Of a stretch of 64,000 bases of DNA, positions 41,651 to 51,338 are shown one piece after another (position 1 is the stretch's first letter; every line of letters starts with the position of its first letter). The notes beneath the pieces were generated by a model. The model was not told the DNA's origin. It worked only from the letters and a program-made list of their open reading frames with translations, and did not search any database. The stretch is from UBA8514 sp034933685 (GTDB lineage: Bacteria > Bacillota > Clostridia > Lachnospirales > Anaerotignaceae): the NCBI GenBank assembly GCA_034933685.1, contig JAYFNB010000005.1:124001-188000 (forward strand). Reading direction: 5' to 3'. Position numbers and translations under genes: made by a program.

Positions 41651-44600
41651 TTATTTTTCTCGAAGTACAACACTGTTTTCACCAAGCATTTGCTTAAGTT
41701 CTTCCATTAATTTATCACACGGTATTATCCAACTGTTTTTGGGCGCAATTAGCATTTCACCTGTTTCTGCATTTCTAACTCTCACTGGCACTTTTCCCGC
41801 ATGTCTTTTAAGCAATGGCATAAGTTCTTTAAGTCCTTGGGAATTTTCCACTTTAATAAACAGCACACGAGTTTCATTTTCTTGTTCAATGTCCTCCGTT
41901 GTTAATGATGAAATTTTTTCTGCAATTATTTTACCGTCCTCACCATCAGCCGTCTGCACGCGTCCTTCCACAACCACTATGCTATCTTCGTTAATTAAAT
42001 CCTGTACCTTTTCATAAGTGTTTGGAAAAACCACAACTTCCACCACTCCGTATAAGTCTTCTACCTTTATAAATGCCATAACCTTATTGTTTCTAGTATA
42101 TTTAACAGTTTTTTCAGTTACCATTCCACCGTATTTCACACGCTGCTCATCCACAACCCTTGTGGCACGTTCCTCGTCATCACCTGCCATAATATCTAAG
42201 CTAGAGCAACTCGCTTTTCTTCTTAGTACACTTTCGTATTCTGCCAACGGATGCCCGCTTACATAAATACTTAAAACTTCTTTTTCCATTGCAAGTTTAT
42301 CCTTTTGAGAGTATTCCGAAATATCTGGGAAACTATCCTCGAAACCAGAATCAGGATTTTCTTTCTCACCCATAGTTAAGGCAAATAAATCCATCTGCCC
42401 AGCAATGTTGTTTTTTCTTGCAGACGCAATTCCGTCCAAAACACCTTTATATACCGCCATATACTGGCTGCGATTTCCGCCAAAGCTGTCAAAAGCACCT
42501 GCTTTTATGAAGCTTTCTATTGCTCTCTTGTTAAGTTCCTTTTGGTCCATGCGTTTAAGGAAATCTGTAAGGCTTCTGAATGTACCTGCATTTTCTCTTT
42601 CACTAACTATAGCGTTAATTGTGCTTCGCCCAACACTTTTTATTGCCGCAAGTCCAAATCGAATTTTCCCGTCTGACACAGAAAATGCTGGATAACCTTC
42701 GTTTATATCTGGCGGCAAAAGACCGATGCCCATTTTTTTGCATTCTTCAATATACCCTGAAACCTTTGCCGAATTATCCATAACAGAGGTCATTAAAGCC
42801 GCCATAAATTCCACAGGATAGTAGGCTTTAAGCCATGCTGTTTGATAGCCAACAACTGCATAGCATGCGGCATGGCTTTTGTTAAAGGCATACTTAGCAA
42901 AATCTGTCATGTCGTCAAATATTTTTTCTGCCGCCTCTGCAGGTATGCCATTCTTAACACAGCCGTTAACACCCTCTGTACCGTTTACAAAGTTTTTTCT
43001 TTCCTCTGCCATTACAGAAGCCTTTTTCTTGCTCATTGCACGGCGCACAAGATCACTTCTGCCAAGGCTGTATCCAGCCAAATCACGCACAATTTGCATT
43101 ACTTGCTCTTGGTACACTATACATCCGTAAGTAGGTTCTAGTATTTTTTCCAATGCAGGATGAGTATATTGAATGTTTTTGGCGTTATTTTTTCCTTTAA
43201 TATATTTAGGAATGAAATCCATAGGCCCTGGTCGGTAAAGAGAAATTCCCGCAATTAAATCTTCCAACCTAGAAGGCATAAGTTCTTTCATAAAGGACTT
43301 CATACCAGCACTTTCCAACTGAAAAATTCCCTCGGTTTTACCTTGAGAAATTAGGTCATACACCCTTTTATCATTATCAGGGATTTTATCCATATCCAAA
43401 CTAATACCATGAATACGCTTAATTTCTTTTACAGCATTTTGAATTACCGTAAGAGTTCTAAGACCCAAAAAGTCCATCTTGAGTATACCAAGTTCCTCTA
43501 AAAGGGTCATTGTATACTGTGTGGTTATTGCACCATCGTTGTTATTAAGCGGAACATACTCCATTACAGGGTCTTTGCATATAACAACACCTGCCGCATG
43601 GGTAGAGGCATGTCGCGGAAGCCCTTCCAGCCTTGCACTCATATCAATAAGATATTTTACATCTTCCTCATTATCATAAAGCTCCCTAAGAGCAGGGTTC
43701 ATGGTAAGCGCTTTTTTTATGGTTATGCCAATTTCAAAGGGTATCATTTTGCTAACCCTGTCAACTTCTGAATATGGCATTGCAAGGGCACGCCCAACAT
43801 CTTTTATTGCCGCCCTTGCCGCCAATGTTCCAAAGGTTATAATTTGTGCAACATGGTCATCACCATATTTACGAATAACGTAATCTATAACCTCTTGTCG
43901 GCGTTCATAGCAAAAATCTATATCAATATCTGGCATGCTTACACGCTCAGGGTTAAGAAAGCGTTCAAAAATAAGATTATATTTAATTGGGTCTATGGTG
44001 GTTATAGATAGGCAATAGCTTACTATACTGCCTGCGGCACTGCCACGCCCTGGTCCAACAATAATGTCATTGTCCTTTGCAAATTTAATAAAATCCCAAA
44101 CAATTAAAAAGTAGTCCACATATCCCATTGCTTCAATTGTGCTAAGCTCATATTCCAGCCTTTCATTCAGTGCTTTGTCTGCATTTGGGTACAGCTTTTG
44201 AAAACCTTCCATGCAAATTCCGCGAAGATACTGATTTGCCGTTTTTCCGTCAGGCACATCAAACTGTGGAAGTTTAAGTTCATGAAAAACAAAGTCCACA
44301 TTGCACCTTTTGGCTATTTTATTTGTATTTTCCAAAGCATCCTTTGCATAAGGAAAAAGACTATACATTTCTTCCGCACTTTTTAAATAAAACTGGTCAC
44401 CTTCGTAACGCATTCTTTCTTCGTCGTTAACGGTTTTACCTGTTTGAATGCACAGCAAAATATCGTGCGGCACTGAATCCTCACGGTAGATATAATGGCT
44501 GTCGTTAGTGGCAATCATTGGTATTCCCGTTTCTTCATGAATACGCAGAATCTGTTGGTTAACTATTTTTTGCTCGCTCATTCCGTGGTCTTGCAGTTCC

Positions 44601-45130
44601 AAAAAGAAATTACCCTTGCCGAAAATTTCTTCATATTCCAGTGCAGTTTCCTTTGCCTTTTTATAGTTGCTTTGCAAAATTGCCCTCGCTACTGGGCCTG
44701 CAAGGCAAGCACTGCTGGCAATAATGCCCTTGTGGTATTTTTTTAGTAAGTCTAAATCCACCCTTGGTTTATAGTAAAAACCATCTATAAACCCATAGGA
44801 TACTATTTTAATAAGGTTTTGGTAGCCCTCATTATTTTCAGCCAAAAGCACCAAATGATAGTAATTAAAGCCTGCACTTGTATCTTTTATAAGGCGTGAA
44901 GTTGGCGCAACATAAACCTCGCACCCAATAATAGGCTTAACACCAACTTCCTTAGCCGCCTTGTAAAACTCCACTGCTCCATACATCGCCCCGTGGTCGG
45001 TAATTGCAAGGCTTTCCATACCTAGCTCTTTTGCACGTGCCACAAGTTCCTTTATTTTTGCCGAGCCATCCAGAAGGCTATATTCTGTATGCACATGCAG
45101 ATGTGTAAATTGTTTACTTTCCGTTTCCAT
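41651..45130 (-). CDS. dnaE: DNA polymerase III alpha subunit
   Basis: Replicative polymerase of 1159 aa. The N-terminal PHP domain has HLHVHTEYSLLDG and ITDHGAMYGAVEF; the catalytic palm carries MPDIDIDF with the paired aspartates, preceded by VGPGRGSAAGS. A helix-hairpin-helix region, an OB fold (GGMVTEKTVKYTRNNKVMAFIKVEDL) and a short C-terminal tail follow. This is the DnaE1 type without the exonuclease insert of PolC. ATG at 45130 is preceded by AAGGTGG; an upstream frame start at 45160 is less well placed. Next to pyk, a frequent arrangement in Firmicutes. Confidence 0.95.
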   Translation of the reverse strand: METESKQFTHLHVHTEYSLLDGSAKIKELVARAKELGMESLAITDHGAMYGAVEFYKAAKEVGVKPIIGCEVYVAPTSRLIKDTSAGFNYYHLVLLAENNEGYQNLIKIVSYGFIDGFYYKPRVDLDLLKKYHKGIIASSACLAGPVARAILQSNYKKAKETALEYEEIFGKGNFFLELQDHGMSEQKIVNQQILRIHEETGIPMIATNDSHYIYREDSVPHDILLCIQTGKTVNDEERMRYEGDQFYLKSAEEMYSLFPYAKDALENTNKIAKRCNVDFVFHELKLPQFDVPDGKTANQYLRGICMEGFQKLYPNADKALNERLEYELSTIEAMGYVDYFLIVWDFIKFAKDNDIIVGPGRGSAAGSIVSYCLSITTIDPIKYNLIFERFLNPERVSMPDIDIDFCYERRQEVIDYVIRKYGDDHVAQIITFGTLAARAAIKDVGRALAMPYSEVDRVSKMIPFEIGITIKKALTMNPALRELYDNEEDVKYLIDMSARLEGLPRHASTHAAGVVICKDPVMEYVPLNNNDGAITTQYTMTLLEELGILKMDFLGLRTLTVIQNAVKEIKRIHGISLDMDKIPDNDKRVYDLISQGKTEGIFQLESAGMKSFMKELMPSRLEDLIAGISLYRPGPMDFIPKYIKGKNNAKNIQYTHPALEKILEPTYGCIVYQEQVMQIVRDLAGYSLGRSDLVRRAMSKKKASVMAEERKNFVNGTEGVNGCVKNGIPAEAAEKIFDDMTDFAKYAFNKSHAACYAVVGYQTAWLKAYYPVEFMAALMTSVMDNSAKVSGYIEECKKMGIGLLPPDINEGYPAFSVSDGKIRFGLAAIKSVGRSTINAIVSERENAGTFRSLTDFLKRMDQKELNKRAIESFIKAGAFDSFGGNRSQYMAVYKGVLDGIASARKNNIAGQMDLFALTMGEKENPDSGFEDSFPDISEYSQKDKLAMEKEVLSIYVSGHPLAEYESVLRRKASCSSLDIMAGDDEERATRVVDEQRVKYGGMVTEKTVKYTRNNKVMAFIKVEDLYGVVEVVVFPNTYEKVQDLINEDSIVVVEGRVQTADGEDGKIIAEKISSLTTEDIEQENETRVLFIKVENSQGLKELMPLLKRHAGKVPVRVRNAETGEMLIAPKNSWIIPCDKLMEELKQMLGENSVVLREK

Positions 45131-45227
45131 GGTACAGCCACCTTCCTTCGTTAGTTTCATATTATAACCTTAAAAATAGAAAAAAGCCATATATTTACTT
45201 TATATTAGTGCTGAGAGTAACAATTTT

Positions 45228-47855
45228 TCAAAAAATTTTAAATCCATTCCTGCCAGCCTCTTTAGCAGAATACAAGGCAATATCTGAAGCCTTATAAAGT
45301 TCCTCATAGGTGAATCCGTCCTTGGGAGCAACTGCAATACCTACACTTACGGAAATTTTATTCCCATCTTCTTTTATATTCAGCCTTGATACCGCTTTAC
45401 AAAGAATTTTGGCTTTTTCTTCAATAAGCCTCTTGCTTCCTGCATTTTTCATAAATATAATGAACTCATCACCACCAAGGCGAGCAACGACATCTCCTTT
45501 TCGGAAAATATTTTGCAAAATATTTGCAATTGCTATCAGTATTTTATCCCCTTGCATATGACCAAATTTGTCATTAATTTGTTTAAAATAGTCAATGTCA
45601 ATAATGAAAAATGCTTGTATTTCCCCTGCTTGCAATTGACTTAAAGCCGTTGAAATAAGCTGTTGGCACACTGCCCTGTTATATAAATTGGTAAGAACAT
45701 CTCTTTCTGCACTTTCCTTAAGTTTTAATTCCCTTTCTTTCCTATTTTGAATATTCCGCATGTATGTAAAGCACAATATATCCGCCGTTTCAGGGTCTCT
45801 GAGCATATGGCTGATAGCCAAAACCCAAAACTCCTTTCCATCTCTTCCCTTGCACCGTATTTCACACTCTCGTTCACCATTTTCATTTTCAAAAACCTGA
45901 ATAAGACTTTTGGGTGAAAACATATTTGCAACCATTTCCATATCATCAGGATACACATATTTATTAATTAGCTTTTTGCAAATATTTGAATAGGAAACGG
46001 CTGGAGTAATTCGGTGGTTTCTGCTTCCACTTCTTACCTTCACTATGTCACGTGTAACGTTTACTTCATGTATCAACACGGCATCTGCCATGTATAATTC
46101 ACGGTACTGCTCCTCCTTTGCAAATCTTTGCTCAATTTCCTTAAGCTTAGTTATGTCCTCAACAGTCCCAATTGCCCAAATAGGATTTTTTACCTCATCC
46201 AAAACTGCCGTAAGGGTAACTCTGTACCAGTAACTTTCCTCGCCATTATGTGCGATTACAACACAGCTTGCCACATTTTCTCCACTACAAATGCTTTTAA
46301 ACATATTAATATACACATCTGCGTAGTCTTTGTCCACAATGTTGAGTGCAACCACTTCATTTGGTGTGCATTTTGCAATCGCTGGCATGTTATATTTATT
46401 TACAATATCTTCTCCGTTATAAATATTATCATTTTTAGGATCATATTCAAACACAGTACATGACAAATGCCCCATTGCAATTCTAAATTTTTCGTTTATT
46501 ATCTGCTGTTCTCTCTGTATTTTTTTTGCCTTTGTGATATCTATAACAACGCAGTAATAGTATAGTTTATTATTCTCGTCCTTAACTATATTGCATCTGT
46601 CTGTAACCCAAATTATCTCGCCGTCCTTTTTTTCTAACCTGTATTCAAGATCTATGGCTTCTTTTCCCTTGCAGGCGGCAAGCTGTTTTTCAACTCTTTC
46701 AACGTCCTCATGGTAAACGGTATTTATAAATCGGTTGTCAAAGCGTGAACGTATTTCCCGACGGCTATACCCCATCATATTTATGAAACCCTGGCTTACG
46801 TATACAAATTCACATTTTTCATCAAAGGTACATTTTTGCACACCACCAGGAATAGCATCTGTAAGCGTTTTAACATCACGGTTTGCGTTCAAAATCATAT
46901 TTTGATAGCCATGTTCCTTTTTGATTATGAAAATACCCAAAATAAGCAACGCCGCAATTATTTTTATAACCATAAAAGTGGCTAAAGAATTCACTTTATT
47001 GCCATGGCTGGCAACCACATCATCTGGAACTGTTTGAAAAACATACCAATCATTTATTCCCACGGGTGTATAATACGCCAGTCGCTTTTCATCTTTATCG
47101 ATATATTTTATAAACCCGCTTTTCCTATCACTTACACTTTCTCTCAAACTCAAATAACTGTTTTCTTTTTCATATTCTACATTTTCTAAAGCTTCCCAAA
47201 TGTCATCGTTTCCATAAAGCATAGATTCTTCCTTTTCTGTATTTAGTATAACTTTACCGTCTCCTTGAAAAATCACAAAATAACCTTGGCCATCAAAACT
47301 TTCCATATTCATAGCCCTTGACATTTCATTAACTTTGTATACACCATGCACCATGCCCGTTACAATTCCTTCATGCAAAATTGGCTCATATACAACAACC
47401 AAATTCTCATCTCCAGTTAAAGACCTTATTATGTTGGTAACCCCTGATTTACCATGCATTGCATCTATAAAATATTGGCGTTGGCTTAAATTTAAATAAA
47501 TCCCATTGCCAACGTAGCTGTTTCCTTTTAAATCTGTAAAACCAATGCGTTGAAAATCTGTATTTTTCATTATTTCATCATTTATTTTTACAGCCTGCTC
47601 AATGTTGATATCACTTAATCCAGAGTATACATAGGCTAAATTTTTAATCGTTCCAACTGCCTCATAAACATTATCAACTATGAATTTAGAAGTATATTCG
47701 GCACTTTCCTCCAGTTCTTGCTCACTACTTGCCTTTGAAATTTCAACACTTTTTTTTGCAAAATCCATAAATGAAACAAATATAAATAACACCACAAAAA
47801 TAGAAACCATTGGAAGTGAAAATATTTTTTTATATTTTGTTTTTTCCACTATCAT
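45228..47855 (-). CDS. Membrane diguanylate cyclase with Cache and PAS domains
   Basis: Signal protein of 875 aa. An N-terminal helix (about 12-30), an outside dCache-like sensor (about 40-285) and a second helix (about 297-313) lead to at least two or three PAS domains (about 325-445, 455-575 and 585-705; MGYSRREIRSRFDNRFI and EIRCKGRDGKEFWVLAIS are typical pieces). The GGDEF domain is at about 710-875 with an intact ARLGGDEF and an upstream RKGD inhibitory site, so an active, product-inhibited c-di-GMP synthase is expected. No EAL domain. GAGGGG precedes the ATG. The ligand is unknown; it lies near a lone HPt protein gene. Confidence 0.93.
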   Translation of the reverse strand: MIVEKTKYKKIFSLPMVSIFVVLFIFVSFMDFAKKSVEISKASSEQELEESAEYTSKFIVDNVYEAVGTIKNLAYVYSGLSDINIEQAVKINDEIMKNTDFQRIGFTDLKGNSYVGNGIYLNLSQRQYFIDAMHGKSGVTNIIRSLTGDENLVVVYEPILHEGIVTGMVHGVYKVNEMSRAMNMESFDGQGYFVIFQGDGKVILNTEKEESMLYGNDDIWEALENVEYEKENSYLSLRESVSDRKSGFIKYIDKDEKRLAYYTPVGINDWYVFQTVPDDVVASHGNKVNSLATFMVIKIIAALLILGIFIIKKEHGYQNMILNANRDVKTLTDAIPGGVQKCTFDEKCEFVYVSQGFINMMGYSRREIRSRFDNRFINTVYHEDVERVEKQLAACKGKEAIDLEYRLEKKDGEIIWVTDRCNIVKDENNKLYYYCVVIDITKAKKIQREQQIINEKFRIAMGHLSCTVFEYDPKNDNIYNGEDIVNKYNMPAIAKCTPNEVVALNIVDKDYADVYINMFKSICSGENVASCVVIAHNGEESYWYRVTLTAVLDEVKNPIWAIGTVEDITKLKEIEQRFAKEEQYRELYMADAVLIHEVNVTRDIVKVRSGSRNHRITPAVSYSNICKKLINKYVYPDDMEMVANMFSPKSLIQVFENENGERECEIRCKGRDGKEFWVLAISHMLRDPETADILCFTYMRNIQNRKERELKLKESAERDVLTNLYNRAVCQQLISTALSQLQAGEIQAFFIIDIDYFKQINDKFGHMQGDKILIAIANILQNIFRKGDVVARLGGDEFIIFMKNAGSKRLIEEKAKILCKAVSRLNIKEDGNKISVSVGIAVAPKDGFTYEELYKASDIALYSAKEAGRNGFKIF

Positions 47856-48036
47856 TATTTATATCCCCTCATATATGCAAACCACATAACAATATACATA
47901 ATTTGCAAAAAGTTCAGTCTCTTTTATATTTAAAAACAGTATACTAAACCGTATTATATATTTCAAACATTTTAAAAGTTATTGTTACTTTTTTCCTATA
48001 TAGCTATTTTGTCATACTTCTTTCCATAAAAATCAT

Positions 48037-48060
48037 GGGCACAGAATATATCTGCGCCCT
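48037..48060 (-). terminator. Terminator of the HPt gene
   Basis: GGGCACAGA and TCTGCGCCC pair around ATATA; on the minus strand ATGATTTTTAT follows. It is just after the HPt stop codon. Confidence 0.65.
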
Positions 48061-48066
48061 TTTGTA

Positions 48067-48420
48067 TCAGTTCTCATTTTCTTCTTTTATTGCTTTACAA
48101 ACTTGTCCATAAAGCAAACAAATTCTTTTAAAAACCTCATCCACATATTCAAATTCTTTATCCCTTAATATCTCCACAAGTTCATCGCAGCTTCCGAAAA
48201 GCTCATTTATACTAAGATTCCCTGTAACTCCTTTTAATGTATGTATATATTTAAGCAGCTCGTCATAATTTTTTTCGTCTATTGCCTTTTTTGCAAGCTG
48301 CATATTTTCATCTTCAGTAAATTTTATTAAATATTTTTCGTATAAATCTGCTCTTCCCGAAAATCTTCTTATGCCTGAGTGGCAATCTATTCCTGCTTTG
48401 TTCAAAACTCTTTCATTCAT
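48067..48420 (-). CDS. Stand-alone histidine phosphotransfer (HPt) protein
   Basis: Four-helix HPt domain protein of 117 aa with the phosphorylatable His60 in LKYIHTLKGVTGNLS. It has no other domain, so it must receive phosphate from, and pass it to, separate proteins in a phosphorelay. No hybrid kinase is in the window. It lies 210 bp before the diguanylate cyclase gene on the same strand. ATG at 48420 follows AAGGA at 6 nt. The 250 bp upstream (48427-48679) are very AT-rich, with no gene or clear motif seen. Confidence 0.88.
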   Translation of the reverse strand: MNERVLNKAGIDCHSGIRRFSGRADLYEKYLIKFTEDENMQLAKKAIDEKNYDELLKYIHTLKGVTGNLSINELFGSCDELVEILRDKEFEYVDEVFKRICLLYGQVCKAIKEENEN

Positions 48421-48724
48421 AGGCAATCCTTCTTTCTATAAAAATATTAATTAAAGGCGTTTACTTATAGTAAAATTTTACCATATAATACATAATGTCA
48501 CAATATTTTTATTGTATTTGTTCGGATTTATTCTGATTAAATTAATTTCTATACAAAAACAAACATTTTAATTTATATTAAAATCACATATTTATGTCCT
48601 TTTTTGAAAACATTTTTTTCTCTATCTTTTAAAAACATAAATTCAAGTTGCATTCTACTGCTTTAAGGTCTATCATGTATTGATAATATACATAGGCATA
48701 CCGCCTGCGAAAGGAGTCATTAGT

Positions 48725-49675
48725 ATGGAAAGTAACACACTTAAGGGCCACTTGTTTGCACTTTTTACAGTTATAGTTTGGGGCACAACCTTTATTGCCA
48801 CCAAACTTTTACTTGTGGACTTAACCCCTATAGAAATTTTATTTATACGTTTTATTATGGGCTTTGTTGCCTTAACTGTTTTTTATCCAAAACGCCTTGG
48901 CTTTACAACAAAAGAACAAGAACTTCTTTTTATGGGTGCTGGGCTTTGCGGCGTTACCCTTTATTTTCTGTTGGAAAACATTGCCCTTACTTATTCATTC
49001 GCCTCAAATGTTGGCATTATAATTTCCATAGCACCATTTTTTACAGCCATAGTTTCTCATATTTTTTTGGATAGCGAAAAATTCAAGGTGAATTTCATTA
49101 TAGGTTTTTTGTTTGCCATCACAGGAATTATTGTTATAAGCCTTAACGGCAGTGCCGTGCTGAAACTTAACCCTCTTGGGGATATTCTTACCATACTGGC
49201 AGCCCTTGTTTGGGCTTTCTATTCAGTACTAACAAAAAAAATAAGTGCCCTTAATTATAATACTATTTTAACAACAAGGCGTGTATTTTTTTACGGGCTT
49301 ATATTTATGATTCCGGCACTTTTTGTTATGGATTTTTCACCAAGTCTACAGCTTTTCACAAAGCCAAAAGTTGTTTTTAATCTGATGTATTTAGGTCTTG
49401 GTGCATCGGCACTTTGCTTTGTTATATGGAACAGCGCCATACGCATTCTTGGCCCTACAAAAACCAGCGTTTACATTTATGCTTCACCAGTAGTTACGGT
49501 TATTACCTCTGCCCTTGTGCTGCATGAGCGAATAACACCAATTGCAATTGTTGGCACAATACTAACCCTTACTGGGCTTATAATAAGCGAACTTAAAACT
49601 GGTGAAGCAAAAGAAAGTAAAGAACAAATTATTGATGATCCTTCCCTAATAACCTCACAGGGCATCCGTCCTTGA
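48725..49675 (+). CDS. DMT-superfamily (EamA/RhaT-type) transporter
   Basis: Membrane protein of 316 aa with ten helices in two EamA repeats (about 5-140 and 150-290): ALFTVIVWGTTFIATKLLL opens the first and ILAALVWAFYSVLTKKI the second. These proteins usually export amino acids or other metabolites. ATG at 48725 follows AAGGAG at 9 nt; an upstream in-frame start at 48680 lacks a site. The 3' end overlaps the convergent MATE gene by 21 bp. Confidence 0.9.
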   Translation: MESNTLKGHLFALFTVIVWGTTFIATKLLLVDLTPIEILFIRFIMGFVALTVFYPKRLGFTTKEQELLFMGAGLCGVTLYFLLENIALTYSFASNVGIIISIAPFFTAIVSHIFLDSEKFKVNFIIGFLFAITGIIVISLNGSAVLKLNPLGDILTILAALVWAFYSVLTKKISALNYNTILTTRRVFFYGLIFMIPALFVMDFSPSLQLFTKPKVVFNLMYLGLGASALCFVIWNSAIRILGPTKTSVYIYASPVVTVITSALVLHERITPIAIVGTILTLTGLIISELKTGEAKESKEQIIDDPSLITSQGIRP

Positions 49676-51049
49676 GCTATCGTTAATTTCCAGCACATTA
49701 TTATTCTCTAAAATACCAATGCACCTTTTTGCCCACCTGCCTTTTTTATAGTAAAGGTAGGTGGCAATTCCTGAAGCCACCCACGTTATAGGGTACCCTA
49801 ACGCTATAACATTAAAGGAAAACACAACATGTGTTCCCACAAACAAAAACACCTGTCTAAGTACAACAAAACAACTAGTCATAATCACCATTGGTGCAAT
49901 AGCCTCGCCAAAACCTCGCATTGCCCCTGAATAAATTAGGCAAATTCCAAGGGTAAAGTATACTGGCATAAATATTTTTATTAATAAGTTCCCATAGTAA
50001 ACAACCCCTGGGTCTGGTGAAAAAATACGCAATACATATTTACCTTCAAAAAATAATATTAGACACAAAACTATGTTGCTTACCATTGTCATAATTAATG
50101 CAACCCGAACGCCTTCTTTTGCACGCTTTATTTTTCCTGCACCTAGGTTTTGCCCTGTAAATGTAATTACTGCAAGGGCAATGCTTTGTATTGGCAATAA
50201 CAAAAAATTGTCAATTTTAAGATATGCACCAAACCCAGCAATAGCTGCCGAACCAAACTGATTTACATAAGACTGAACTATTACATTGGACACAGCCGTA
50301 ATCAGCTGTTGAAAACCACTTGGCAGACCAATAGCCATTATTCTTTTAATCATACTCCCATTATATATTAAATATTTTGCCTCTACCTTATACCCCTCAT
50401 GTGTTTTAAAAAGTAATAGCATTACCATCACCGCAGACATAATCTGTGCCGCCAAGGTTGCCCACGCAACGCCTGCTATTCCCATTTTAAACACCACTAC
50501 GAACAAAATATCCAGAACAATATTTACAATTGATGAAAAACATAGAAAATATAATGGACGCTTAGAATCTCCAACTGCCCGCAAAATTGCCGCACCGATG
50601 TTGTAAACCATAAGTCCACCTATAGAAAAAAAGTAAATGCGCAAATACAACACGGCATTGTCAAAAACCTCATCTGGGGTTTTAATAATTCGCAGCATAA
50701 ATGGGGAAAATACAACACCCAGTATTGTAAACAAAATACCCAGTACAATTGTTGCCCAAACAGATGCATGTACGGCGTCGCGAAGCTTACGCTTGTCCCC
50801 TGCACCAAAAAATTGAGCTATAACAACACTTGCGCCTGTTGAAACACCAACAAAAAAACCAACCAACATGTTTATTATAGGCGTAGATGAGCCTACCGCC
50901 GCCAAAGCATCCTTGCCAACATAATTTCCCACAACAATTACGTCCACGGTATTGTATAACTGCTGAAATAGGTTTCCTAACAATAAAGGCAATGTAAACA
51001 CCAATATTTGCTTAAATATGTTTCCCTCTGTCATTGATGTATTTTTCAA
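49655..51049 (-). CDS. MATE family efflux protein
   Basis: Membrane protein of 464 aa with 12 helices, NorM/DinF-type: LPLLLGNLFQQLYNTVDVIVVG at the N-terminus and VGKDALAAVGSSTPIINML. Start is TTG at 51049 with GGAG 5 nt upstream; no nearer ATG is as well placed. It converges on the DMT exporter gene with a 21-bp overlap. It is paralogous to the MATE gene at 3762-5096. Substrate unknown. Confidence 0.9.
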   Translation of the reverse strand: MKNTSMTEGNIFKQILVFTLPLLLGNLFQQLYNTVDVIVVGNYVGKDALAAVGSSTPIINMLVGFFVGVSTGASVVIAQFFGAGDKRKLRDAVHASVWATIVLGILFTILGVVFSPFMLRIIKTPDEVFDNAVLYLRIYFFSIGGLMVYNIGAAILRAVGDSKRPLYFLCFSSIVNIVLDILFVVVFKMGIAGVAWATLAAQIMSAVMVMLLLFKTHEGYKVEAKYLIYNGSMIKRIMAIGLPSGFQQLITAVSNVIVQSYVNQFGSAAIAGFGAYLKIDNFLLLPIQSIALAVITFTGQNLGAGKIKRAKEGVRVALIMTMVSNIVLCLILFFEGKYVLRIFSPDPGVVYYGNLLIKIFMPVYFTLGICLIYSGAMRGFGEAIAPMVIMTSCFVVLRQVFLFVGTHVVFSFNVIALGYPITWVASGIATYLYYKKGRWAKRCIGILENNNVLEINDSSRTDAL

Positions 51050-51269
51050 TCTGTCTCCTCTATTCTAAATCCTTATATATTTTAATATCCTCTTTGATAT
51101 CTTCATCGATTATATTCCTTTGTAGAAATTTTTACAACACCCTCAGCACATTTGAAATATTAAGGTTTAACAAATTTTCTTAATGAAAATGCTAAATATG
51201 GAATTTAATCTTCCATACAACAAATTTAGTTTTGTTTATTAAGATTGTGTAACAAAAAAAATGTATAAA

Positions 51270-51314
51270 ATAGCTGGTTTCAAGAAGATTAGTTGTTCTC
51301 CTCAAAACCAGCTT
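51270..51314 (-). terminator. Terminator of the NSS symporter gene
   Basis: Minus-strand AGCTGGTTT...AAACCAGCT with a long, partly paired stem, followed by ATTTTATACATTTTTTTT. The remainder of the 51050-51338 gap shows no gene. Confidence 0.75.
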
Positions 51315-51338
51315 AAATTTAATTCTGTTTATTATTTT

